A stretch of 64,000 bases of DNA from Paractinoplanes lichenicola. Its GTDB lineage: Bacteria; Actinomycetota; Actinomycetes; Mycobacteriales; Micromonosporaceae. A program made the translations under genes and the position numbers. The notes beneath the pieces are model-generated. The model was not told the DNA's origin, did not search any database, and worked only from the letters and a program-made list of their open reading frames with translations. The stretch lies in NCBI RefSeq assembly GCF_016785085.1, contig NZ_JAENHO010000004.1:620001-684000 (forward strand). The letters are read 5' to 3'. Positions 52,972 through 59,533 of the stretch are shown here, piece by piece. The first letter of the stretch is position 1. The number at the start of each line of letters is the position of its first letter.

Positions 52972-53663
52972 GGGCGGGTTGATGCCTCCTCTCGGTCGGT
53001 GCTGACAGGGGTTGCGGCCTCGTCGGCAAGCCGTCGCCGTAGCTCCGTTGCCTTCGGTCCGGCGATGTGCAGTGCTGAGCGCAGGCCGTCACGGCTGATA
53101 GGGCGGCCGTCGTGTTCGGCGCGGTGCATCGAGTCGGCCTTCCGGGCGGCTTGGAGTAGTTCGGCCTCCGTGCGGCGCCGGGGCTGATCGGTCCGGACTT
53201 GAGTACGGACCGCGGGACGGTTGTTGAGCGCAGGAGTCTCGTTGTCGGCAGCCTCGGTGGTGGCCGTGAGCGCGTGAAGGTGGGCGGTGAGCCCGAGGAC
53301 GGCGGCCGGGACGGCGCCGACGAGGACGACGATCGGCCAGGAGACGGGGACGATGTCTGCCGCGATGAGGTGGTAGCCGGCGTTGCCGAGGATGCTCGTC
53401 GCAATGGCGCCGATGGCGTTGGCCCTTGCGAAGCTGCGGACACGGGTCGTCCCGACCGTTCCGGCCAGCCAGACTCGCGCGGCGGTCATGGCGTACGCGT
53501 CGATGGTGACCGGCAAGAGCCACGCGAGCTGGCCGGGCCAGCCGGCGACCTCTGCGAGTCCGCGAAGGCCGGCGAAGCTGGCCACTGCCGCGGAGATCGC
53601 GGCTACCGCCATGCCGACGATGACCCACCAATCACGCCCGGGTGCGGTTGAAGCTTCGCTCAT
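52968..53663 (-). CDS. DUF2637 (SpdB-like) membrane protein
   Basis: A 231-residue protein with four N-terminal membrane helices (GMAVAAISAAVASFAGLRGL, AWLLPVTIDAYAMTAARVWL and two more) and a cytoplasmic basic tail with a predicted winged-helix-like stretch. DUF2637 proteins are encoded with FtsK-type Tra proteins on Streptomyces plasmids and AICEs (Spd/spread proteins) and help spread DNA within the recipient mycelium. Coupled by 4 bp to the downstream gene; 1 bp from the upstream one. Confidence 0.85.
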   Translation of the reverse strand: MSEASTAPGRDWWVIVGMAVAAISAAVASFAGLRGLAEVAGWPGQLAWLLPVTIDAYAMTAARVWLAGTVGTTRVRSFARANAIGAIATSILGNAGYHLIAADIVPVSWPIVVLVGAVPAAVLGLTAHLHALTATTEAADNETPALNNRPAVRTQVRTDQPRRRTEAELLQAARKADSMHRAEHDGRPISRDGLRSALHIAGPKATELRRRLADEAATPVSTDREEASTRP

Positions 53664-53664
53664 G

Positions 53665-53859
53665 TCAGAGGTCCAGTCCGGCGACGAACCGCGCCAGTGC
53701 CCGGAGCCCGTCGCCGATTTCGGGGCCGATGGAAGACGAGGCGAGGAAGTAGCCGAAGGCCGCGCAGACGGCGGCTTGCCAGAGCGGCAGTCGGGCGTAT
53801 CGCCAGAGCAGGTAGACGAAGACCCCGAGCAGAATGACTGCGGAGATGGCGATCGTCAC
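53665..53859 (-). CDS. small membrane protein of the transfer operon
   Basis: A 64-residue protein with two hydrophobic segments (ISAVILLGVFVYLLWRYARL and WQAAVCAAFGYFLASSS). GTG start within the end of the zinc-ribbon gene. Probably a small Spd-type spread protein by position. Not recognised by sequence. Confidence 0.7.
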   Translation of the reverse strand: MTIAISAVILLGVFVYLLWRYARLPLWQAAVCAAFGYFLASSSIGPEIGDGLRALARFVAGLDL

Positions 53860-54065
53860 GCGTCACCGCCGTGATTGTTGCGAGCGCGGCGCCCTCGACG
53901 CGTACGGAGAGCCTTGTCCCTGCCGCCGTGGCCGCCGCGCGGCTGGTGACGCCGGTTCCAGCGCGTTCGGGCAACGCACTTGCGGCACATCGTCGGGTGT
54001 CCCGCGCCGAGCTGCGCGCCGCAGGGGCAGGTGGGGGTCTCGCTGGTGAAGTGTTGGGTTTCCAT
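53856..54065 (-). CDS. small zinc-ribbon-like protein
   Basis: A 69-residue basic protein with two Cys pairs (PTCPCGAQLGAG and PTMCRKCVART), which could bind one Zn2+, followed by an Arg/Gly-rich tail. Likely nucleic-acid binding. It is the first gene of the transfer-recombinase operon and overlaps the next by 4 bp. The promoter is in the 152-bp divergent region holding three GACGTC boxes. Confidence 0.65.
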   Translation of the reverse strand: METQHFTSETPTCPCGAQLGAGHPTMCRKCVARTRWNRRHQPRGGHGGRDKALRTRRGRRARNNHGGDA

Positions 54066-54133
54066 TGCTGGCTCCTCTCGATCGGCGGTGCGTTATTCGC
54101 ATCGACGCCATCGAGAGTGCGGCTGGCGGCCGG

Positions 54134-54203
54134 GACGTCAGCAGTTGCTAACTGGACGGCTTGTTGACGTCTTTCGTAGGGTGACCAAGCTGGCTGGGAC
54201 GTC
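54134..54203. promoter_or_regulatory. three GACGTC boxes at 32-bp spacing
   Basis: GACGTC palindromes stand at 54134, 54166 and 54198, each exactly 32 bp after the last, about three helical turns. The third is extended to a perfect GGGACGTCCC (54196-54205). They fill the divergent region between the transfer operon (leftward) and the XRE-DUF5919 gene (rightward, starts 54218). Regulator binding at these boxes, possibly by the XRE protein, is inferred. Confidence 0.55.
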
Positions 54204-54217
54204 CCGACGGGAAGACG

Positions 54218-54952
54218 ATGCCGAACGAGCGACTACGCACCGCGATCCTTGAACGTGGCATCACCCCGGCCGGACTGGCGGAAGCGCTCCAAGTCGACCC
54301 GAAGAGCGTGGAGCGGTGGATCAACGGCCGGACGCCGTACCGTCGCCATCGGTACGCGGTTGCCGCGCACCTCGGGGTCGACGAGGTGTACCTGTGGCCC
54401 GACGCGCTCAACCCTGATCAAATCGCCAGCGCGAGCGAGAGCGAGATCATCAACATCTACCCGCATCGCTGGACTGTTCCGTCCGACCTCTGGCGGCGAA
54501 TCTTCGACCGCGCTGGGGAGGACATCGGCGTCCTGGTCTACAGCGGCTTGTTTCTGTCCGAGGACGCCGGTATTCAGAGGATCTTCCGCCAGAAGGCCGA
54601 GGCCGGGGCGCGCGTGCGCATCCTGCTCGGTGACCCGGACAGCGAGGTCGTGGCCCAGCGGGGCGCCGACGAAGGCGTCGACGACGCCCAAGCGGGAAAG
54701 ATCAAGAATGCCCTCGTGATGTACCGGCCGCTGCGCCAGCTCGACGGCATCGAGTTCCGGCTGCACCGGACCGTGCTCTACAACTCGATCTACCGAGCCG
54801 ACGATCAACTCCTCGTCAACACGCACATCTACGGCGTCACCGCGTCCCAGGCGCCGGTGCTCCACCTACGGCGAGTCGCCGGCGGTGGCATGGTTACGAC
54901 CTACCTGGACAGCTTCGAGCGCGTCTGGAACGACGCGACTCCGCTGCCCTAG
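54218..54952 (+). CDS. XRE family regulator with DUF5919 domain, copy 1
   Basis: A 244-residue protein: N-terminal HTH (ERGITPAGLAEALQVDPKSV, ERWINGRTPYRRHRY) and a C-terminal DUF5919 domain that resembles half a phospholipase D fold (LVYSGLFLSEDAGIQRIFRQ, RLHRTVLYNSIYRADDQLL, TYLDSFERVW). The HKD Lys is replaced by Thr, so catalysis is unlikely; it may sense a ligand. GGGAAG precedes the ATG. Such regulators are AICE-typical (reg). Followed 9 bp later by a Nudix gene. A paralogue lies at 56865. Confidence 0.85.
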   Translation: MPNERLRTAILERGITPAGLAEALQVDPKSVERWINGRTPYRRHRYAVAAHLGVDEVYLWPDALNPDQIASASESEIINIYPHRWTVPSDLWRRIFDRAGEDIGVLVYSGLFLSEDAGIQRIFRQKAEAGARVRILLGDPDSEVVAQRGADEGVDDAQAGKIKNALVMYRPLRQLDGIEFRLHRTVLYNSIYRADDQLLVNTHIYGVTASQAPVLHLRRVAGGGMVTTYLDSFERVWNDATPLP

Positions 54953-54961
54953 GTTGGAAGC

Positions 54962-55435
54962 ATGGTCGGGCGGAGAGACTTCTACGACGATCCCGATGCG
55001 CCGGCCGCGACATCGCTCGTCCCGTCGGCGAACGTGATCGTGGCGGATGACGACGGTCGAGTCCTGTTGGTCCGTCGTTCGGACAACGGCAATTGGGCGC
55101 TCCCAGGAGGCGCGATGGACCTGGGGGAGTCGCTTCCGGCGACCGCCGTACGGGAAACCGCCGAGGAAACCGGGCTCAACGTCGAGATCACCGGCCTGGT
55201 GGGGATCTTCACCGACCCACGGCACGTCATCCTCTACACGAGCAACGGCGAAGTGCGGCAGGAGTTCTCGGTCGTCTTCGCCGCACGGGCGATCGGGGGA
55301 ACCCTTTCGACAAGCTCCGAGACGACCGACGTCCGATGGGTCCCCACCTCGGAGATCGATTCTCTGCCCATGGACCGATCGATGCGCAAGCGTCTCGACC
55401 ACTTCATGACCTCGGCGGACGTGCACCTTGGATAG
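54962..55435 (+). CDS. Nudix hydrolase
   Basis: A 157-residue hydrolase with a complete Nudix box: GGAMDLGESLPATAVRETAE followed by ETGL (G x5 E x7 REUxEExGU), at about residues 48-71. It hydrolyses a nucleoside diphosphate linked to another group. Many AICEs encode such a gene (nud) beside an HD phosphohydrolase (mdp) and XRE regulators, as here, presumably to control a signalling nucleotide in the element life cycle; that role is not established. Confidence 0.9.
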   Translation: MVGRRDFYDDPDAPAATSLVPSANVIVADDDGRVLLVRRSDNGNWALPGGAMDLGESLPATAVRETAEETGLNVEITGLVGIFTDPRHVILYTSNGEVRQEFSVVFAARAIGGTLSTSSETTDVRWVPTSEIDSLPMDRSMRKRLDHFMTSADVHLG

Positions 55436-55880
55436 CGAATGGCTCGGGGCCTTCGCGGACTCGTTCTCCGCGGTCGGCACGGTCGGTGCGTTCCTCGTCG
55501 GGTTCATGCTGTTGCGCCGCGAACACCGCCGTGAGGCCGAACGTTCGGAAGACGCACGCCGAGTGCAGGCCGAGCGAATCAGCGCCTGGGTTGAGATGAC
55601 CCGCAAGGCCGACGGTGAACGTGAGCTGGCTTTCCACATCCACAACGCCAGTGGCATGCCGATCTACGAGGTGGAACTTCCCATGCCCGCGTACGGCGAC
55701 GAAGAACAGCGCTCGGAGTTCATTGGCCTCGTTCCACCAGGCCGAACCATCCAACGCCCCGCACCGGCCGACTGGCTCCGGACGTACGTAGAGCCGGAAC
55801 CGGTACAAATCGAGTTCCTGGACAGCTCAGGTCGCCGATGGAGCCGCGACGAGCAGGGCGCTCTGTCCCGGACGGAATGA
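55428..55880 (+). CDS. single-pass membrane hypothetical protein
   Basis: A 150-residue protein: one N-terminal membrane helix (FSAVGTVGAFLVGFMLL), a charged coiled-coil stretch (RREHRREAERSEDARRVQAE) and a soluble beta-rich domain (WVEMTRKADGERELAFHIHN, QIEFLDSSGRRW). TTG start overlapping the Nudix gene by 8 bp. This type is widespread on actinobacterial elements without known function. Confidence 0.7.
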   Translation: MDSEWLGAFADSFSAVGTVGAFLVGFMLLRREHRREAERSEDARRVQAERISAWVEMTRKADGERELAFHIHNASGMPIYEVELPMPAYGDEEQRSEFIGLVPPGRTIQRPAPADWLRTYVEPEPVQIEFLDSSGRRWSRDEQGALSRTE

Positions 55881-55883
55881 TCG

Positions 55884-56432
55884 TCAGGTCCGATCGAGCG
55901 CCGCCTTCACGATGCGAACTGAGTCGATGATCAACGGGCTAGCTTCCCGGATCGATTCGGCAACGAGGTCGCCGTCGCCGTAGCGGGCCAGGATCTCGGC
56001 GAGGCGGAGCTCCACCTCGGTGGGCTCGCCGTCCGGCGTCGTGGTCATGTCTGCATACGTGATCGCATCCGCGGCCAAACCGCCGACGGGTGGGAACTCC
56101 TGCGTGAGCTGGTCAGACAACCCGCGGTTCCGAGCCTCGATGAAGGCGCACGAGTGGTGTGCGACGAGCCGGCACACCAGGTCGTCAGCTTGGGCGACAT
56201 CGCGCAGGTAACGAGCACCGTCGAGCTGATGCATCCCGGTCACCACGAGGTTCGGGGCATACCCCACGTCGTGCAGCCACGCAGCGGAGATGAGGGCCGA
56301 CGCGTCATCGCCGACCAAATGTGCGACTGTCTCAGCCTTGAGTCCCACGCCTTGACTGTGAAACCAACGTCGGGGGATCGACTCAGACAGCAACGAGCGC
56401 GTGAGGTCACGGGCGCGCTCGACCTGGTCCAC
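55884..56432 (-). CDS. HD domain-containing phosphohydrolase
   Basis: A 182-residue HD-superfamily protein: first His in RWFHSQGVGLKAE, the HD pair in ISAAWLHDVGYAP, further ligands in GMHQLDGARYL and LVAHHSCA, and final Asp in ITYADMTTTPDG. This fits the AICE-associated metal-dependent phosphohydrolase (mdp). It is convergent with the Nudix block and probably acts on a nucleotide. Substrate unknown. Confidence 0.88.
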   Translation of the reverse strand: MDQVERARDLTRSLLSESIPRRWFHSQGVGLKAETVAHLVGDDASALISAAWLHDVGYAPNLVVTGMHQLDGARYLRDVAQADDLVCRLVAHHSCAFIEARNRGLSDQLTQEFPPVGGLAADAITYADMTTTPDGEPTEVELRLAEILARYGDGDLVAESIREASPLIIDSVRIVKAALDRT

Positions 56433-56503
56433 ATTGCGAGCCTATGTGAACGTACCGTCGAACGCACGTGACGCCCTGTCGCTGCTCCTTTGTCTAGAAC
56501 GAA

Positions 56504-56722
56504 CTACTGAGCGGCACGTCCGGCTAGTAGAGCGGCGAGCCGACCGGCCACAGTCGGATGGACGTCGCCGATCCGGACGACGGCGTCACCTTTGCGGCCC
56601 ATGGCGTTGTGCAGCGCTGGGAAGTCTTGGCCTACATCGAACCCGGCGTCTTCGAGCGCAAGCGCAAGCCGGTCAGCAGCACGCTGTGCTGCCTCTTCAT
56701 TTGCTTGGTCATCTTGACCCAC
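56504..56722 (-). CDS. small hypothetical protein
   Basis: A 72-residue protein starting at GTG. It is Ala/Asp-rich: DQANEEAAQRAADRLALALE, DAGFDVGQDFPALHNAMGRK, GDAVVRIGDVHPTVAGRLAA. One folded alpha/beta unit is plausible. It lies between the HD gene (same strand, 71 bp away) and the second XRE gene. Not recognised. Confidence 0.55.
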   Translation of the reverse strand: MGQDDQANEEAAQRAADRLALALEDAGFDVGQDFPALHNAMGRKGDAVVRIGDVHPTVAGRLAALLAGRAAQ

Positions 56723-56807
56723 TGAGCCTGCCCAGTCCTATCCCTCGACGGACGATGCCTGCTTGAGAGTCTTCGCGTCAGATCACACCGTGTGAACTAC
56801 GGCGCTA

Positions 56808-56814
56808 GGACGTC
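56808..56814. promoter_or_regulatory. GGACGTC box before the second XRE gene
   Basis: One copy of the GGACGTC motif lies 51 bp upstream of the second XRE-DUF5919 start. It matches the boxes upstream of copy 1 and suggests common regulation. A single hexamer alone is weak evidence. Confidence 0.3.
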
Positions 56815-56864
56815 TTGGGACTTCTTGGATACGATGGGTCATCGCCAGCGATGGGAGTCGTTGC

Positions 56865-57599
56865 GTGACCAGTCCACTCACCCGCGCGATGCGAAGCGCG
56901 GGCATCAACGAGATCGACGTTGCCGCGCGACTTGGCGTCGACCCGAAGACCGTGCGTCGCTGGATGACCGGGCGTAAGCCCTACCCGCGCCACCGCAACG
57001 CTCTCGCCAGCTTGACGGGATGGTCGCAATACGACCTGTGGCCAGACCTGCCACGGGCCGCGGCCCATGGCGACCACGCCGACGAGGTCGTAACCGTCTA
57101 TCCCCATCGATCCGCCGTGCCGGTAGATACGTGGACACGCCTCTTCGGCGGCGCCCGCGAGGAGATCGATCTCCTCGCCTACAGTGCCCTCTTTCTCGCC
57201 GACGACGTGGCCGCATCCGCTCAACTGCGCTACAAGGCGGAGGCCGGCGTACGGGTGCGCATCGCTCTCGGGAAGCCGGAGGGCGCCCACGTGCTTGATC
57301 GCGGCGCGGAGGAGCGCATCGGCGACGGTATGAGTGCTCGCATTCGTACGGCCCTGGTCGGCTTTGGTCCAGTCGTCGGTGCTGGCGCTGAGCTGCGGCT
57401 GCACGACACTGTGCTCTACAACTCGATCTACCGCGCGGACAACGACCTACTGGTCAACGCTCACGTCTTCGGCCGGCCGGCTTCACACGCGCCCGTACTG
57501 CACCTGCGGCGACATGTTCCCGAAGGGATGGCGGCTACCTACCTCGACTCGTTCGAGCGGGTCTGGGCCTCGTGTTCCGACGCGTCCGTTGAGGCGTAG
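56865..57599 (+). CDS. XRE family regulator with DUF5919 domain, copy 2
   Basis: A 244-residue paralogue of the 54218 protein with the same layout: HTH (INEIDVAARLGVDPKTVRRW, MTGRKPYPRHRNAL), then DUF5919 (LLAYSALFLADDVAASAQL, RLHDTVLYNSIYRADNDLL, TYLDSFERVWAS). The PLD-like motif again lacks Lys. GTG start. The two copies share domain order and motifs but differ in the HTH, so they may recognise different sites or form heteromers. Confidence 0.85.
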   Translation: MTSPLTRAMRSAGINEIDVAARLGVDPKTVRRWMTGRKPYPRHRNALASLTGWSQYDLWPDLPRAAAHGDHADEVVTVYPHRSAVPVDTWTRLFGGAREEIDLLAYSALFLADDVAASAQLRYKAEAGVRVRIALGKPEGAHVLDRGAEERIGDGMSARIRTALVGFGPVVGAGAELRLHDTVLYNSIYRADNDLLVNAHVFGRPASHAPVLHLRRHVPEGMAATYLDSFERVWASCSDASVEA

Positions 57600-57746
57600 A
57601 AGCCTGGGCAGCCCGGCCGCACGCTCATCTGGGGGCACGCACGGCCGGGGCCTCGGGCAACCGGTGTCCCAATGCTCGCGCGATCTGGATACCGACTTGC
57701 AGGTCCAGACTGCTGCGAGTATGGGATCGAAGGCACCACACCCGTC

Positions 57747-57774
57747 GGGACGTCCTGTCACGACTTGACGTCCC
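57747..57774. promoter_or_regulatory. pair of GACGTC boxes
   Basis: GGGACGTCC (57747-57755) and TTGACGTCCC (57765-57774) repeat the motif found upstream of the first XRE gene; the GACGTC cores start 18 bp apart. They lie in the 273-bp gap 57600-57872, between the second XRE gene and the 3' end of the TIR-HIT operon. No gene is seen in the rest of this gap. Confidence 0.4.
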
Positions 57775-57872
57775 AACGGATGTCTCCGAGCCAGCTCGAC
57801 ATCGAGTGATGGAGTCGCGCATTGGTGAGTGCTACGACGGAACTACCGCTCGGCACAATCAATGCTGACTGA

Positions 57873-58394
57873 TCACTTGCTCGATAGGTAGATGACCAAC
57901 CCCACTACGAGTAGCCCACCGTAGAACGGCGCTATTGACCAAGAGAGCCATACTTGGGGGCCGGGAAGCCATCGCCCGGCGAATTCTCCGACTTTACGCC
58001 AGCGCGGCATTCTTTGCTCAGTCACTGCGATGGAACCGTCCGCGGCGCTACCCGACTTCTCTAAGGTCGTGAAGAAAACATTCGACGCATCCAGTGAGAA
58101 TACGGGAACCGCCCGCGGGTCGGCAGTCACTATACCGTATAGCTTCCGATACGCCTTTTCTTGGCGTAGATAGTTAGCGTCAATTATGGAGAATAAAAGT
58201 ACTGCCGCCATTCCTAGAAGGGCTAGCGACTCAACGCTTTTCGTAAGCGCATATCCGTATGTGGCCGTTACTACCGGGAGCAGCCAACTCTTAGCGGAAG
58301 AGGACGCGGCGGACATCCGCGTTACAACAGCTTGAATGTAGTCAAGGTGTTTTCGGCGATCGTCAGGCGTCGGTTCCGGAATGTTCTCAATCAT
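57873..58394 (-). CDS. multi-pass membrane protein of the TIR-HIT operon (putative effector)
   Basis: A 173-residue protein: charged N-terminus (EPTPDDRRKHLDYIQAVVTR), two adjacent membrane helices (SWLLPVVTATYGYALTK and LALLGMAAVLLFSIIDANYL), a cytosolic loop of about 75 residues and a C-terminal helix (SIAPFYGGLLVVGLVIYL). The N-terminal pattern resembles membrane proteins I associate with TIR genes, but no domain name is certain. It overlaps the HIT gene by 8 bp. A membrane-acting effector is inferred from topology and context. Codon use is AT-richer than the host. Confidence 0.75.
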   Translation of the reverse strand: MIENIPEPTPDDRRKHLDYIQAVVTRMSAASSSAKSWLLPVVTATYGYALTKSVESLALLGMAAVLLFSIIDANYLRQEKAYRKLYGIVTADPRAVPVFSLDASNVFFTTLEKSGSAADGSIAVTEQRMPRWRKVGEFAGRWLPGPQVWLSWSIAPFYGGLLVVGLVIYLSSK

Positions 58395-58833
58395 CTTGAC
58401 CTGAGTTTCGCACAGCCCACCTCAGACGCCCCCAAGCTTCATCTTTATCAAAGTCCGAGTAGTCCGTCTTCGGAGGCCATATCCGCCCGAAGCGATCGTC
58501 GCGCCAACGCGGAACAACGTGAACGTGAAGGTGAGGGACTGTCTGAGTGGCAGCGTCGCCATTCGACTGGATGACGTTCAGCCCGTCAGGGTTGACTGCT
58601 CGCCGGATGGCGCTAGCAATTTTCAAGCTGACCCTTGAAAGGCCTTCAGCCGTGCGAGAATCCAAAGCCCAAATATCCTCGATGTGACGCCTGGGTACTA
58701 ACAGTGTGTGGCCTAGTGTTGCGGGTTCAGTAGGAAAGAATGCGACGATGTTATCGTCACGATAAATCTCTCGCGCGTCCGGATCACTTTTTCTAACTAT
58801 TTCGCAAAACGGGCACTCTAATTGACTATCCAT
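58387..58833 (-). CDS. HIT family nucleotide hydrolase/transferase
   Basis: A 148-residue HIT protein: CPFCEIV near the N-terminus (zinc ligands), GHTLLVPRRHIEDI, and the catalytic histidine triad in PHLHVHVVPRWRDD. HIT enzymes act on nucleoside phosphate conjugates such as AMP-lysine or diadenosine polyphosphates. ATG 58833 overlaps the TIR stop by 8 bp; a GTG at 58848 is possible. Position between a TIR enzyme and a membrane protein suggests that it edits or degrades a TIR-made nucleotide (inference). Confidence 0.88.
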   Translation of the reverse strand: MDSQLECPFCEIVRKSDPDAREIYRDDNIVAFFPTEPATLGHTLLVPRRHIEDIWALDSRTAEGLSRVSLKIASAIRRAVNPDGLNVIQSNGDAATQTVPHLHVHVVPRWRDDRFGRIWPPKTDYSDFDKDEAWGRLRWAVRNSGQDD

Positions 58834-59308
58834 TGCGGCGCACGACACCCTGATCGGACCACCAGTCTAGGTTCTTCCTAAGGAAATTGTAGGTCGCGGT
58901 CCCATCAATCCTCCCGTACCAGTCGATCTGAGTTGGGTCGAAAATCGGAATGCCCGATGTAGAATGGAAGGGACTCGGCCCGGCCTTGTCTACTGCCTTC
59001 TCCATGGAAGGGATTCCGTGAATCCGAATTCCTAGAAGTGGCCTCTTGTCTTTCCAAGCCTTTTCGATCTCGTACTGAACCCAGGGTCGAGAAGCCGTCT
59101 GCTGTCCGATAAGTACGATCACCGACTTTTTGTATAGCATCTTTTCGTGGATCCAGCCCTCAATGCCCTTTTTGCCTTTCTGTTTCACGGTTTCCCAGGC
59201 TTGGGCGGTCAAGAGGGGCTGCTTCTCAAGCGCGTTCATATTGCGAACGAGCTGGACTCGATGCACATCCCGATCATAGTGAAAGCTGTAAAATACCGCG
59301 TTTCCCAC
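58826..59308 (-). CDS. ThsB-like TIR domain protein
   Basis: A 160-residue stand-alone TIR of the MTH538/DUF1863 type used by Thoeris ThsB: VFYSFHYDRDVHRVQLVRNM, WETVKQKGKKGIEGWIHEKM, SVIVLIGQQTASRPWVQYEI with the catalytic Glu, and LLGIRIHGIP. Such proteins convert NAD+ into a signalling ADP-ribose derivative upon infection. A usual Thoeris ThsA (SIR2 or Macro-TM) is absent; HIT and membrane genes follow with overlaps. AAAGGAA is 7 bases before the GTG. Confidence 0.88.
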   Translation of the reverse strand: MGNAVFYSFHYDRDVHRVQLVRNMNALEKQPLLTAQAWETVKQKGKKGIEGWIHEKMLYKKSVIVLIGQQTASRPWVQYEIEKAWKDKRPLLGIRIHGIPSMEKAVDKAGPSPFHSTSGIPIFDPTQIDWYGRIDGTATYNFLRKNLDWWSDQGVVRRNG

Positions 59309-59520
59309 AAGAATTTCCTTTCAAAGATCGACCATTTTACCGCTAGCTGTCGGCTCAGGGAAGGCGTGGAGTCGTGACACCTGTCGCTTACCCGACACTA
59401 ATTTCGGAAGAACGGACCATTGTTACAGATCGAATGGTGCAGTCTTCTGACCCTGAAAGATGCGACCGAGGACCGTGGAGCCTCCGTGGTCACGCCATCC
59501 CGTAGAGTCTCGTGTTCGGC

Positions 59521-59533
59521 TAGTCTGTCGTAG
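59521..59533 (+). promoter_or_regulatory. -10 box of a likely leaderless ATPase-TIR transcript
   Basis: TAGTCT (59521-59526) ends 6 bases before the GTG at 59533, and no ribosome-binding site is present. This is the leaderless geometry of actinobacteria. The TIR-HIT operon starts in the opposite direction at 59308, leaving a 224-bp divergent region without other recognisable features. Confidence 0.35.

Noticed and set aside
57873..59308. Standard Thoeris system
   Set aside because: Only a ThsB-like TIR is present. No SIR2-STALD or Macro-TM ThsA gene is encoded in the element, so the classical type I/II label does not fit.
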